Notes: generated from the sequence alone by a model not told the origin. A stretch of DNA of 26,385 nucleotides from an uncultured Phascolarctobacterium sp. (GCA_934234275.1 CAKQHU010000004.1:1-26385); one strand, 5' to 3'. Counted from the first letter of the stretch, positions 14,065 to 23,397 are shown. Made by a program: numbers and translations.

Positions 14065-15141
14065 TTATTTTCTACTCAAACAGCCACTAAATACAGAAAA
14101 AATTTTTTCTCGCATAAATTCCATCATTGAACATACAAAAAATATTGCCACAGCCGTCAAAATCATATGCGGAATAAGAAAAATCGTATCATAAAATCTG
14201 CCTGCTCTTACAATATCATTCCATAGCCAAGCACTGATTACACCATTATCATGGATAAGATAAACAGCAAATGTAGTTGTTGCCACAGAATTTATAATAG
14301 CATTGTGTGGCAAATGCCAATTTTTAAACACAACAAATAAGGCTACTGCCATCAGTAACCCCAATATACTGCATCCGACAAACGCATGATACATTACATT
14401 GTGTTTATCTGCATAATAAGGATCAGAACCACCAAGGTAATCCGATACCAATATTATTGCATAAAATATAACGGCACTTATCCCCCCCACAAATTCAATT
14501 GTCCTTTCAAATTTATCATTTGAGTACAACCTTAAATAAGCGCCAATACAATACATATCAGCAAACATAAAAAACGAATTCAAATATCCGCCTAGGGATA
14601 ATCCTCTAATGCTGGGAATAACATAAAAAGCTGTCGTAAATATTGCTATAATCACACCTAACTGCGTTTTGCTGATTCGTTCTATCATCTTGTTAATTAA
14701 TGGAAACGCAATGTATAAAACTAAATAGGCTCTTGCAAACCAGTTTAACGGAGTAATAGGATTTACTGCCTTCATTATCAATGATTTTTCTACATTTTGA
14801 TTTAGGACAAACAATACAAAGCATAAAGTAGCTAAGCTCCAAAAATAAGTACAGCCAAAGAATTTCCAAATCTTTTTCCAGCGAAATTTTTGTGTAACAA
14901 GGAAATAACCGCTTATTATAACAAAAATATCTACAGCTATTTTGCTCCACGAGCCTAAAAATTGCATAACAAGCTTACTTGCGTTCATCAAGCTGTCATC
15001 AGGAAAACCACCTTTAACATAATAATGACCTAGGACAACCATAAACATAGCTATTATACGCAACAATTCAATATTACTTGAACGTATCGCATTTTGTGAA
15101 TGTTCATTCGAACAAGAAGGTTCTTCTAAAATCTTTTTCAT
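14065..15141 (-). CDS. Membrane acyltransferase, OafA/WecH type (Acyl_transf_3)
   Basis: An inner-membrane enzyme that probably O-acetylates a surface polysaccharide or LPS sugar. The 358-residue protein has the family start SSNIELLRIIAMFMVVLGHY (residues 21-40), where the Arg and His are the conserved pair of acyltransferase family 3, and about ten predicted membrane segments spread evenly to the C-terminus. A GAGGAG site lies nine bases or so before the ATG. It is the second gene of the polysaccharide run and lies 60 bp after the GT4 gene. The acceptor is unknown. The fold is clear; acetyl as the group moved is by family analogy. Confidence 0.9.
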   Translation of the reverse strand: MKKILEEPSCSNEHSQNAIRSSNIELLRIIAMFMVVLGHYYVKGGFPDDSLMNASKLVMQFLGSWSKIAVDIFVIISGYFLVTQKFRWKKIWKFFGCTYFWSLATLCFVLFVLNQNVEKSLIMKAVNPITPLNWFARAYLVLYIAFPLINKMIERISKTQLGVIIAIFTTAFYVIPSIRGLSLGGYLNSFFMFADMYCIGAYLRLYSNDKFERTIEFVGGISAVIFYAIILVSDYLGGSDPYYADKHNVMYHAFVGCSILGLLMAVALFVVFKNWHLPHNAIINSVATTTFAVYLIHDNGVISAWLWNDIVRAGRFYDTIFLIPHMILTAVAIFFVCSMMEFMREKIFSVFSGCLSRK

Positions 15142-15200
15142 ATGTACATACTCCTCTTTTACTATTCACCAACAATCATGATAATTGCTGCAATTATTTC

Positions 15201-16271
15201 TTATAAGCACTCGTAAACTTCTATCAACTTTTTAGCTGTAATTTCTATATTGAAATTACGCGAAATGTAGTTCTCTCCTTTAATACAAATTCTCTCTTTA
15301 TTTTTATAAGTTTCACTAATTGCTTCTGCTAAACTGTCTGCATTAAGATTATCAACAACAGTTCCATATTGCTTTTGGGTTATAATTTCTCTTTGCGCAC
15401 CACTATTGGTTGCTATTACCGGTAATCCGCAATAAATTGCTTCACATAAAACTAACCCAAATGATTCTTTTACCACCGAAGGAGCAACCAAAACATCAAT
15501 AGAACGATAAAATTTTTCCATATCATCTATATGTCCTAAAAAAACAACTTTGTCCTGAAGATTTAATTTACCAATCAGCTTACGCAAACCATTAATATAT
15601 CCTTTTTCATCAGTACCGGCAATATGCAAATACAAATCATTATACTTATCTTTTAGCATAGATAAAGCTTCTATAATTATTTCAATTCCCTTATCAGAAG
15701 CAATACGTCCTGCGTAACCGAGAATATATTTGCCATGATTTTTAAATTCTTTTTCTTTATACTTGTTAAATCTTTTTGTGTTAATACCATTATAGATAAG
15801 ATAATATTTTTCTTTTTCTAAAGCAGATAAGGTATCTGTCTGTAAATTATACACTAATTGGGATACACATATGAAAGCATCTACAAATCCGCGTTGAAAA
15901 TTATGATAAAAGTCGTGTTTAGAAGGTAAAGCATTATGTTTAAACATAACCAATCTTACCGATGATAATTTTTTTATAAACATGCACAAAAGCATCGCAT
16001 GCCCACTATGACAATTCAAAATTTTAATATTGTATTCTTCTATCCACCTAGCTATTTTACGCACAGACAGCAAGCCTGCAGCAAAATACAAGTTTGCAGT
16101 CAAAACATTAGCTACTTCCTTATATTTCTTTTGAAATTGAAAATTCTTTTCGTCTACAACAACATATGAAGTAATACCTTGATTTTTCATTTCAGCACAG
16201 ACATCATAAACATACTGCTCTCCGCCACCCCATGTTTTTGCTATAACTATATGCATTATCGAGAAACTCAT
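15201..16271 (-). CDS. Family 4 (GT-B) glycosyltransferase
   Basis: This 356-residue protein is the first gene of the minus-strand polysaccharide run. The N-terminal domain starts IMHIVIAKTWGGGEQYVYDV, with the glycine loop typical of GT4. The C-terminal domain has YILGYAGRIASDKGIE, FLGHIDDMEKFYRSIDVLVAPS and the E-x7-E motif in ESFGLVLCEAIYCG that binds the nucleotide sugar. An upstream in-frame ATG would add 19 residues, but the ATG at 16269-16271 has a GGAGG site eight bases before it and matches the usual start of the family, so it is preferred. A promoter at 16300-16328 drives it. Sugar specificity is unknown. Confidence 0.93.
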   Translation of the reverse strand: MSFSIMHIVIAKTWGGGEQYVYDVCAEMKNQGITSYVVVDEKNFQFQKKYKEVANVLTANLYFAAGLLSVRKIARWIEEYNIKILNCHSGHAMLLCMFIKKLSSVRLVMFKHNALPSKHDFYHNFQRGFVDAFICVSQLVYNLQTDTLSALEKEKYYLIYNGINTKRFNKYKEKEFKNHGKYILGYAGRIASDKGIEIIIEALSMLKDKYNDLYLHIAGTDEKGYINGLRKLIGKLNLQDKVVFLGHIDDMEKFYRSIDVLVAPSVVKESFGLVLCEAIYCGLPVIATNSGAQREIITQKQYGTVVDNLNADSLAEAISETYKNKERICIKGENYISRNFNIEITAKKLIEVYECL

Positions 16272-16299
16272 ATATAAATCCTCCAAAATATTTGTGTAT

Positions 16300-16328
16300 A
16301 TTATAACATCACCACAAAATAAATCCAA
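16300..16328 (-). promoter_or_regulatory. Promoter of the polysaccharide gene run
   Basis: TTGGAT (16323-16328) and a perfect TATAAT (16300-16305) are 17 bases apart on the minus strand, ahead of the GT4 gene. It lies about 40 bp from the divergent promoter of the EptA-like gene. Confidence 0.75.
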
Positions 16329-16368
16329 CTTGTATTATCACGATCTTTAGTCATATACTCTGTAGCAT

Positions 16369-16397
16369 TTGCAAAAACTTATAATATCGACTATAAT
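16369..16397 (+). promoter_or_regulatory. Promoter of the first EptA-like gene
   Basis: TTGCAA (16369-16374) and TATAAT (16392-16397) are 17 bases apart, about 30 bases before the start codon at 16429. Confidence 0.78.
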
Positions 16398-16428
16398 TCT
16401 ACAGTAGATAAGAATTGCGAGGTGTACT

Positions 16429-18213
16429 ATGTCTTACTATCTAATATTTACTATAGTTCTTTATATCTTTTCTTACGCGTTTTACGTTACCTGCTCCCAC
16501 GGCCTTGGCCACAAAGCAGAATACCTGCAGCTGCGCAGATTTATTCCTTGCGCTATTTTAGCTGTATTACCTATGTATCTGGTAAACGAGTCTTTACTCT
16601 CGCCCCAATATCTGCTCAGCTTTTTGGTAGGTGTTTCCTGGATAACAGCATATCCGCTGTTTTATTATCTTACCTACCACAAAATATCCTCAGATTTCGG
16701 CTTTCATCTGGACACCGTATTCGGCTTATACATTATCGGCTGGCTTATTTCCTTAAAGCTGCTTGTACAAGCCTTTAACATTTTTCCGGCCATCACCTTA
16801 TCACTTATCTCTATAATGGAATACATATTGCTGGCACTGCCATTATTTCAGGCCTCCTATTATCTCCTTTACGGAACCTGTGTAAGCACCGGTGCCGTTA
16901 CTATGATTTTCGAAACCTATACTAATGAGGTTATCGAATATTTTAAATCTATGCCGTTAGCTGTACGCATCGGTACTCCGATACTTAACATCGCTCTGTT
17001 GGCAGGCTTCTTGTATTTCAATCTAACCTCGGAAACAGTAATCACCGCTCCGCTGTTGCCGAATTTGGCAATAATAATCGCGGTAACTCTATTTTTGACC
17101 TATTATTTATGGAATACTAAAAAAGGTGTTTTCATCCGTACAGGTCTTATTGAATTAGTCTTGGATGTTAAAGACTATCTTAAACAAACCAAATCATATA
17201 AAACAAACCTTGCCAAACGTGTAGCCAACCTCAATGTAACACAAACTACACCGTTCTGTGAAAAACCGGCTACGTTCATTTTGGTAATAGGTGAATCAGA
17301 ATCCCGCGACTATATGAGCGCCTTCTGTGATTATCCGCAGGATACCACGCCGTGGCTGAAATCAAAACAAGTTTCGGAAAATTTCCTTCTCTATAAAAAC
17401 GCCTATGCCTGCAAAGACCAAACCGTTCCTGCTTTGGAACGTGCTTTTACCGAAGTTAACCAATATAATGATAAAAAGTTTTACGAATCCTGCTCCTTTG
17501 TCGATATAGCGCGTAAAGCCGGCTTTAAGATTTCATGGTTCAGTAATCAAAGCCATATCGGTGCTGCCGATACTGCAGTAACGCTGGTAGCAAATACTGC
17601 CGATACTGCGGAATGGACTAAGCTGCATCTCAATCAGGTACAATATGACGAGAGCCTGTTGGGTTATTTAAAACAGATTGACGCTAATGAAAATAACTTT
17701 ATTGTTTTTCACCTCAAAGGCAATCATTTTAATTTCATTAACCGATATCCACAGGAATTTGCTAAATTCAGTAAGCCTGATACCTATGATTTGATTCCAA
17801 ACTATATTGATTCAATTGCCTATACCGACTATGTTCTGCAGCAGATTCAGGAATACGCTGCCAAGCATTTAAATTTACAAGCTATGGTGTACTTCTCAGA
17901 TCACGCTACAATTCCGGATAAACGTCGTTCGCCAAATTTTGGTGGTTTTGCTACCGTACGAATTCCACTATTCACATATCTTGCAGACGATTATATAAGT
18001 AAACATCCTGAAGTATATTCAGCGCTTAAAGCTAACCAAGATAAATATTGGACTAATGATTTGGCTTATGAGCTGATTTGCGGTATTTTAGATATCAAAT
18101 CAAATCATTATGACGAATCCAACAGCTTAGCATCCACACAATACAAATATACCAAAGATATGCTTATGACGAACTTAGGAAAACTACACATTATAGACGA
18201 TATAGAAAAATAA
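16429..18213 (+). CDS. EptA-like phosphoethanolamine transferase (membrane sulfatase fold)
   Basis: An inner-membrane enzyme expected to move phosphoethanolamine from a phospholipid onto lipid A or core, working on the periplasmic face. The 594-residue protein has about six membrane segments in residues 1-235 and a soluble sulfatase-like domain from about 280. That domain shows VIGESESRDYMSAF (metal-binding Glu289), YACKDQTVPALERAFTE with the likely nucleophile Thr332, HLKGNHFNF, and YFSDHAT with Asp491/His492. After the DH the usual GE is replaced by AT, and the following His-Gly segment is not seen, so metal binding may differ. A paralogue lies at 20188-21944. A GAGGTG site precedes the ATG. 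The transferred group is by family analogy. Confidence 0.88.
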   Translation: MSYYLIFTIVLYIFSYAFYVTCSHGLGHKAEYLQLRRFIPCAILAVLPMYLVNESLLSPQYLLSFLVGVSWITAYPLFYYLTYHKISSDFGFHLDTVFGLYIIGWLISLKLLVQAFNIFPAITLSLISIMEYILLALPLFQASYYLLYGTCVSTGAVTMIFETYTNEVIEYFKSMPLAVRIGTPILNIALLAGFLYFNLTSETVITAPLLPNLAIIIAVTLFLTYYLWNTKKGVFIRTGLIELVLDVKDYLKQTKSYKTNLAKRVANLNVTQTTPFCEKPATFILVIGESESRDYMSAFCDYPQDTTPWLKSKQVSENFLLYKNAYACKDQTVPALERAFTEVNQYNDKKFYESCSFVDIARKAGFKISWFSNQSHIGAADTAVTLVANTADTAEWTKLHLNQVQYDESLLGYLKQIDANENNFIVFHLKGNHFNFINRYPQEFAKFSKPDTYDLIPNYIDSIAYTDYVLQQIQEYAAKHLNLQAMVYFSDHATIPDKRRSPNFGGFATVRIPLFTYLADDYISKHPEVYSALKANQDKYWTNDLAYELICGILDIKSNHYDESNSLASTQYKYTKDMLMTNLGKLHIIDDIEK

Positions 18214-18219
18214 CGTAAC

Positions 18220-18261
18220 AAAAGCGAAAAGTTAGTTTTACTTCCTAACTTTTCGCTTTTT
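18220..18261. terminator. Bidirectional terminator between convergent genes
   Basis: A perfect 16-bp stem (18220-18235 with 18245-18260) and nine-base loop has A-rich and T-rich outer sides on both strands. It serves the EptA-like gene on plus and the WaaE-like gene on minus. Confidence 0.92.
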
Positions 18262-18284
18262 CTATATCTGTTATATGTCAATAT

Positions 18285-19043
18285 TTAATTGCTTTTTGCT
18301 TTCTGCAGCTCATACAGCTTCAAATACTTCATCATAGTATAAATAAAATGCTGCAGACTGGAATATAAACCACTCCAACCATCTATAAAACCAAGCTGCA
18401 GTATATAAGCCCGCAAAAAGCCATAAGCCGAATGCGCAAAACATGCTGCAAGAGAAGTACGCTTTCCCTTGGCAAAATTATCCTCTGCCCAAATGGTAGT
18501 ATAATGCCCTGCCTTATCCCACCATTGCTGCCAGGAATCATAGGTATAATGTTCGATATAGCCTGCCAGCTTTTCTTTCGGCAAATCGCATACCGGTCTT
18601 TCATGCACTTTATTCTCCCAATGTACCTTATTTACAGGAAAAAGACGCAATACCTCATCCGGTTTAAAAATGCCATGCTTATAGGTAAAACCAAAGGCAT
18701 GTATTTTACGCATAATGCTGTACTGCTTTTGTGCTTTTGTTGCCATTGCTTTTTCTATAGCACAGCAAAGTTCATCGTTCATTCTTTCATCTGCATCCAA
18801 ATAGAGCACCCATTCAGTTTTTACATGCTGCAGAGCGAAATTGCGTTGCGCCGAGAAATCGTTATCCCAGGCACGGTAAACAACTCTTGCGCCATTCTCC
18901 TCTGCTAACTGAACTGTTTTATCCGTACTGCCGGAATCAACAATCAGCACCTCTGCTGCTACTTTCTTGGCATTCTGCACAACAGCAGCTATATTTTTTT
19001 CTTCGTTTTTAGTTAAAACCACTACCGTAAGATTATTATTCAT
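18285..19043 (-). CDS. WaaE/KdtX-like glycosyltransferase, family 2 (LPS core)
   Basis: A GT-A sugar transferase resembling WaaE-type enzymes that add a sugar to the inner core heptose of LPS. From the ATG at 19043 it is 252 residues, the usual WaaE length. Motifs: LTVVVLTKNEEKNI at residues 5-18, VDSGSTDKT at 35-43, the metal-binding DADER at 83-87, and a C-terminal YGFLRAYILQLGFIDGWSGL of the kind shared by this group. An upstream in-frame ATG would add 33 residues, but they do not look like the family and the AAAGG near 19060 fits the shorter start. It lies between two EptA-like genes, which supports an LPS role. Acceptor identity is inferred. Confidence 0.9.
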   Translation of the reverse strand: MNNNLTVVVLTKNEEKNIAAVVQNAKKVAAEVLIVDSGSTDKTVQLAEENGARVVYRAWDNDFSAQRNFALQHVKTEWVLYLDADERMNDELCCAIEKAMATKAQKQYSIMRKIHAFGFTYKHGIFKPDEVLRLFPVNKVHWENKVHERPVCDLPKEKLAGYIEHYTYDSWQQWWDKAGHYTTIWAEDNFAKGKRTSLAACFAHSAYGFLRAYILQLGFIDGWSGLYSSLQHFIYTMMKYLKLYELQKAKSN

Positions 19044-19380
19044 CTGTACTTGACACCTTTCAAGTGTATATTTCGTAAAACTCTCATTATATTCTAAGCA
19101 GACACATGTATTATTATCATTGAAATAACCTGTGCTTAGCAATAATTATACCATATGTAAGCTTATACTGCATACAATTATGCGTAACCTCTTTCTTATG
19201 AATACTGAAATTGCATTCTTAGCGCAAAGTATAAATGTTATTACAGCCTATAATGCTTTATTCAGACAAAAACAATCATAGACTTAACATCCATCTAGCA
19301 ATTCATGATAACCTTAATTCTATCTTAATTAGCCTTATATCAATTGTAAAATTATGGTAAAATATCACTATCGGCATAAA
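19044..19380. other. Divergent intergenic region, AT-rich
   Basis: The stretch separates the WaaE-like gene (minus) from the membrane protein gene (plus). Several TATAAT-like strings occur on both strands but none has a convincing -35 partner. No RNA gene or open frame of note is seen. Confidence 0.4.
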
Positions 19381-19396
19381 CTGACTGGTCAGTCAG
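19381..19396. promoter_or_regulatory. Palindrome before the membrane protein start, candidate operator
   Basis: CTGACTG-GT-CAGTCAG has perfect 7-bp arms around two bases and ends four bases before the GGAAG ribosome-binding site. The form recalls operators of TetR-type repressors. No such regulator gene is in the window, so the role is a guess. Confidence 0.4.
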
Positions 19397-19413
19397 AAAA
19401 GGAAGTGTTTATT

Positions 19414-20088
19414 TTGTTCCGTAATGATTCTATTTTTAAGCTTGGCTGGAGTTATTTCATCTTAATGTTTATCTTAGAAGCGATGCTGCCCGAATGGGTT
19501 GGCGATGAAAACGGTATTATTGAAAACCTGCAGCTACTATGGCTGATAGGCGGCTTGTTTTACTGCATCAAGGCTCATAGCTACAAATACGCTGACTGGA
19601 GCGGAAGCTCCAAGGCTCTTTGGAAAGCAGGTACAATTTACTTTTTCTTGCTCATCATGCGTGAAATAAGCTGGGGCCGCGTATTTTTTACTAATCCTGA
19701 TGGCGGTATGATCCAATATAGCCAAATGGGATTATATGGTAAGCTAGTCCATCCTATGGTAGGTATTTTAATCGTAAGTACGCTGATTCTGCTCTATAAG
19801 GCACGTATCTGGCGAATGCTTAAAATAGTAAAGATACCGGTAAAATCTTTTTCCCTCCTGCTGCTCTTTATTATCTTTTCCTGGGTTGGAGAGCGCACAA
19901 ACTTCACCGGATTTCATGGTCAGGTAGCGGAAGAGCTGGCTGAATTCGGTGCCTATATGATGATGTATGTACTGGTGAAAGACGCTGACAGCATACTGCG
20001 CTTATTCGCTAATGAAGCAAAATCTGTTACATCCCACGAATTAAATTATTCGGCTGCTGAAAAGCGGATTCCGAAATTTCAAGATTGA
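19414..20088 (+). CDS. Membrane protein of unknown function
   Basis: Not recognised as a named family. From the preferred TTG start it is 224 residues with about five or six hydrophobic segments: LGWSYFILMFILEAML, LQLLWLIGGLFYC, AGTIYFFLLIM, VGILIVSTLILLY, SLLLLFIIFSWVG and a last one near AYMMMYVLV. Conserved-looking polar patches (REISWGRVFF, GERTNFTGFHGQVAEEL) lie between them and may form an active or binding site in the membrane. The TTG at 19414 has GGAAG eight bases upstream; an ATG at 19354 has no such site. It lies inside the LPS-modification region, so an envelope role is inferred. Confidence 0.7.
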   Translation: MFRNDSIFKLGWSYFILMFILEAMLPEWVGDENGIIENLQLLWLIGGLFYCIKAHSYKYADWSGSSKALWKAGTIYFFLLIMREISWGRVFFTNPDGGMIQYSQMGLYGKLVHPMVGILIVSTLILLYKARIWRMLKIVKIPVKSFSLLLLFIIFSWVGERTNFTGFHGQVAEELAEFGAYMMMYVLVKDADSILRLFANEAKSVTSHELNYSAAEKRIPKFQD

Positions 20089-20136
20089 TAAAACGCTTAC
20101 ATTAAATACCTTAATTTAAACATAATCAAAAAGAGC

Positions 20137-20176
20137 CAGCTAGAGGAAAGTGCATCATTGCTCTTCCCTCTAGCTG
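20137..20176. terminator. Terminator between convergent genes
   Basis: CAGCTAGAGG pairs perfectly with CCTCTAGCTG. On the minus strand CTTTTTG follows, fitting the second EptA-like gene; on plus the tail is ACTTTAACTTTTT, fitting the membrane protein gene. Confidence 0.82.
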
Positions 20177-20187
20177 ACTTTAACTTT

Positions 20188-21339
20188 TTATATTTTTATT
20201 TTATCAAGAATCAACAACTTACCAGCGCCATAACCATATTCATCAGATAGAAAATTCTCTTTAACATCATAGTGAGGAGTTTTAATTCCCCATAAATCTA
20301 TTAACGCATTATACATCATATCATTGGTAAAATAAACACCCTCATTATTCTTAGTACGTTCCACTATATCTGGATGAGCTTTGATATACTCATCAGAAAA
20401 ATAAAAATATACAGGTACAGTTCCCATATCATCATCATACTTACCAGGAATATGCTTATTATCGTTTAAAACAGATTCACCATGGTCAGAAAAATAAGCA
20501 ATACTAGAAACATGCCAATTCTGTTGAGCATATTGAAAAATCTTTTTTGTAATACAGTCATTATAGTACATACTGTTATCATAAGCATTTAGCTTTTGTA
20601 AATCAACAACTTTTCCATTATACTTGCTGTTATCAAATATCCCATACTTTTCCTGTGGATATCTATTGTTATATTCCCAATGATTACCATACAAATGGAT
20701 AAAAATTACTTTTTTACCTTTTCCTTTGACCAGCGATAATGCTGGTAATATTTTTTCATCATAAGAGCTACTAGCAGAACTATCACTATTCAACCAAATT
20801 TTCTCATCAGCACTATTAGCAATTAATGTTATAGGCGTATTATAAGAACCATATTGAGCTTGATTACTAATCCAATATGTTTTAAAGCCTGCAGCTTTAG
20901 CTATATCTATTAATGAATAAGATTTATCTAAAGTTTTATGATTATATTGACTTTTTTCTGTCAAAGCCTGAGATAAGGCTAACATTGTCAACGTATTGCA
21001 TGCATAGCCATTTTTCATAATAACAAAATTCTCTTTTGTTCTCTGTACATCCAACCAAGGAGTAGTGTCTCTGCGATAACCATAAGCCGACATATGTTTT
21101 CTATTTTGTGATTCCCCTATAATAACCAAAAAATTTTCTTCACTGGAATCATTGCTTATAGCTTCAATATATTTGGGTTTTCCTTTTTCATCAAATCTGT
21201 AAGTATTATAAAGCTGCACACTTTTTAGGTACTCTTTGCTCTCATGAATAATTCTGAGAAAGTAAGCATCATTTAGTTTTTTATTGCAGAAAAAGCTTAT
21301 TAATCCTAAAACTAAAACAACACTTACAACTACTTTCAT
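20188..21339 (-). pseudogene. Second EptA-like transferase, catalytic half (out of frame)
   Basis: This 383-codon frame holds the last membrane segment (VVVSVVLVLGLISFFC) and a complete periplasmic sulfatase-fold domain: IIGESQNRKHMSAYG with Glu76, YACNTLTMLALSQALTE with the likely nucleophile Thr118, HLYGNHWEYNNRYPQE, and YFSDHGES with Asp285, His286 and Glu288. Unlike the paralogue at 16429 it keeps the DHGE motif. The frame stays open upstream of its first ATG into the run of six G at 21360-21365, where it meets the membrane-domain frame. With one more G the two parts would read as one 585-residue protein, close to the 594 of the paralogue. As written it is probably inactive; it may be a phase-variable gene in the off state, or a sequence error. 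Confidence 0.88.
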
Positions 21340-21356
21340 GGAATCGAAGTTGTCTT

Positions 21357-21944
21357 TTACCCCCCACTTAAAGTGTAATTTAAAAAAATAATTATCAACA
21401 ATACAGCAAATATAATTGCGATATATACATGTATCGGCGCTGTACTTTTGAAAAATTCGCCAATTTCATTAATATTAGTTTGATAAACAGCTATTAACGA
21501 ATCTGCTGTAAAACTATCTTTTTCTATGAATGCATAACCTAAATTTAATAAATAGGGCAGTAATAATATAAACTGTACACTCGCAAATAACTTTGGTATA
21601 TTTATATTAATATGTCTAAGCAAAAACATAATCACATAAAAAACACTAGTTATTCCTATAGATACAGTAAATTCATCCCAAAGAAATTCACCATTTACTT
21701 GACTATGCTTAATATACTTATACACAAAAGCCACTGATGTACCCATAATAAAATACATAGCGAAAAAATTCACCATTATTTTTTTGCTTAATTCCACTTT
21801 AGATAAAATATAGCTTATTAAGCTTGCTATAATTAAATACCTACGACAAGCAACCCATTTAAACGACATATTATCCGCTAAAATCATTTGTACTATAATA
21901 GGTATAATAATACAAGCACCTAACCAAAATATATATTTTTTCAT
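21357..21944 (-). pseudogene. Second EptA-like transferase, membrane half
   Basis: This 195-codon frame encodes about five or six membrane segments (for example FWLGACIIIPIIVQMIL, FAMYFIMGTSVAFVY, FYVIMFLL and VYIAIIFAVLLIIIFL) and stops at a TAA just after a run of six G. It matches the N-terminal membrane domain of EptA-type enzymes in size and place. The catalytic half follows directly in another frame. An AAGGAT site precedes the ATG. It starts about 100 bp after the DUF4143 gene on the same strand and may share its transcript. Confidence 0.85.
21360..21365 (-). repeat. G6 tract at the frame break of the second EptA-like gene
   Basis: Six consecutive G on the coding strand, followed by TAA in the membrane-half frame. 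Gain of one G joins the frames (SGGVKDNFDSMK across the junction). Such tracts change length by slipped-strand pairing in many surface-structure genes. Confidence 0.9.
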
Positions 21945-22043
21945 AATTAATATCCTTTTTATTATATTTTTACCAATTTATTACCATTTGCACATCAAAA
22001 AGACTTTTCTTTTTTATATGCAAACCACAACATCATTCCACCG

Positions 22044-23318
22044 TTACACACAAAACGCAGCATAAAGCGGTACAGACTTAATATTATTCTCAAAGCCAAA
22101 ATTACGCATCGAAAGACGTATACTCTGCTTAATATCATATCGCTTCACAAACGAATCCAAGCTTTTGGATTTTACATGAATATTCGCCTTACACTCTATA
22201 GGCACAACCTCTCCATTTTGCACAATAACAAAGTCAACCTCCGCAGTTGCTGTGCTGGTCCAATAATTCAGCTTATACCCGTTCGCTTTTAACTGGATTG
22301 CCACATAGTTTTCTGTTAAAGCACCCATATATTGCCGAGCTGCCGCCAAGCTTTGCTTCGTCAGCTGCAGGCGGCTGTTAAAAAGACCGGTATCACTAAA
22401 GTACAACTTAAACGAACTTAAATCCTCATAAGCAGCCAAAGGCATTATCCCCTGCTCACACTTAGTGCATTTTAAGACTATACCTGACTGGATCAGCCAA
22501 TCAATAGATGCTCCGTAAAGCGAAGAACGTGCACCAGTGCGAATAAGCTTGTATTGGAACTTATTATTTTCCCTAGCAAGCTGTACCGGTAAGGAATCAT
22601 AGGCTTCTGCAATTTTTACGCTATCTCCCTTGCCTGCATATTTTGCCATATCCGCTACATAAGAATTATAAATCAGGCGTTTCAGCTCATCTGCATCGCC
22701 ATCATTCAAGGCTGCAGCTACAACAGCAGGCATACCACCGGTAAGCAAATAATCCTCATACAAATTCAAGGCTTCCTTGTGCAATGTCTCCGGTAAAGGC
22801 TTATTAGTAGCATAGCTTTGACGAATCAAATCTACCAGCATCTCCTTATCCCTTGCCCAAAGATATTCCTCTAAATCCAACGGGTATAAATTTTCTAACT
22901 GCACCTTGCCTACCGGGAACGAAAATTGCTGACGATTAATAGCTACTCCAAGTAAGCTGCCTGCCGCAACTACACAATATTCCGGAGCCTGCTCCGCAAA
23001 ATACTTTAGTGAAGTTAATGCATGCTCGCAGCTTTGTATTTCATCAAAAATAATCAACGTCTTCTGTGGAAAAATTTTAACACCGTACTGTTCTTCGATA
23101 ACCTTAATAATATAGGCAGGCGTCAGCTTCACTTCCAAATATCCTGCTAAAGCTTTATCCTCTTCAAAATTGACATAAACTGTATTTTCAAAACAGCTTC
23201 GGCCAAACTCTCGAAGAATATATGTTTTACCCACCTGCCTCGCTCCATACAGTAGCAAAGGCAATCTATTTTTAGCTGTCTGCCATTTTTTTAAGCATTC
23301 CATGATTTTACGACGCAT
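22044..23318 (-). CDS. AAA_14/DUF4143 family ATP-binding protein
   Basis: A predicted P-loop ATPase of unknown cell role, common in gut and oral bacteria and often in accessory regions. The 424-residue protein has Walker A GARQVGKT at residues 25-32, Walker B IIFDEIQS, and sensor-like VAAGSLLGVA. The C-terminal DUF4143 part ends in AEVDFVIVQNGEVVPIECKA, a D...E-x-K pattern typical of restriction-endonuclease-like folds, so a DNA-related job is possible. The ATG at 23316-23318 has a GAGGG site seven bases upstream; a GTG one codon earlier is less likely. A near-consensus promoter drives it. The second EptA-like gene lies 100 bp downstream on the same strand; the two have no obvious link. Confidence 0.92.
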   Translation of the reverse strand: MRRKIMECLKKWQTAKNRLPLLLYGARQVGKTYILREFGRSCFENTVYVNFEEDKALAGYLEVKLTPAYIIKVIEEQYGVKIFPQKTLIIFDEIQSCEHALTSLKYFAEQAPEYCVVAAGSLLGVAINRQQFSFPVGKVQLENLYPLDLEEYLWARDKEMLVDLIRQSYATNKPLPETLHKEALNLYEDYLLTGGMPAVVAAALNDGDADELKRLIYNSYVADMAKYAGKGDSVKIAEAYDSLPVQLARENNKFQYKLIRTGARSSLYGASIDWLIQSGIVLKCTKCEQGIMPLAAYEDLSSFKLYFSDTGLFNSRLQLTKQSLAAARQYMGALTENYVAIQLKANGYKLNYWTSTATAEVDFVIVQNGEVVPIECKANIHVKSKSLDSFVKRYDIKQSIRLSMRNFGFENNIKSVPLYAAFCV

Positions 23319-23354
23319 CACTTCACCCTCTTTCTAAATCCTTCTATATTCATC

Positions 23355-23383
23355 ATTCTAGACCAGAAGCGCCCATTCGTCAA
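23355..23383 (-). promoter_or_regulatory. Promoter of the DUF4143 ATPase gene
   Basis: TTGACG (23378-23383) and TAGAAT (23355-23360) are separated by exactly 17 bases on the minus strand, about 35 bases before the start codon. A 13-bp inverted repeat lies 15 bases upstream of the -35. Confidence 0.8.
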
Positions 23384-23397
23384 GAAAAATGTAATTT

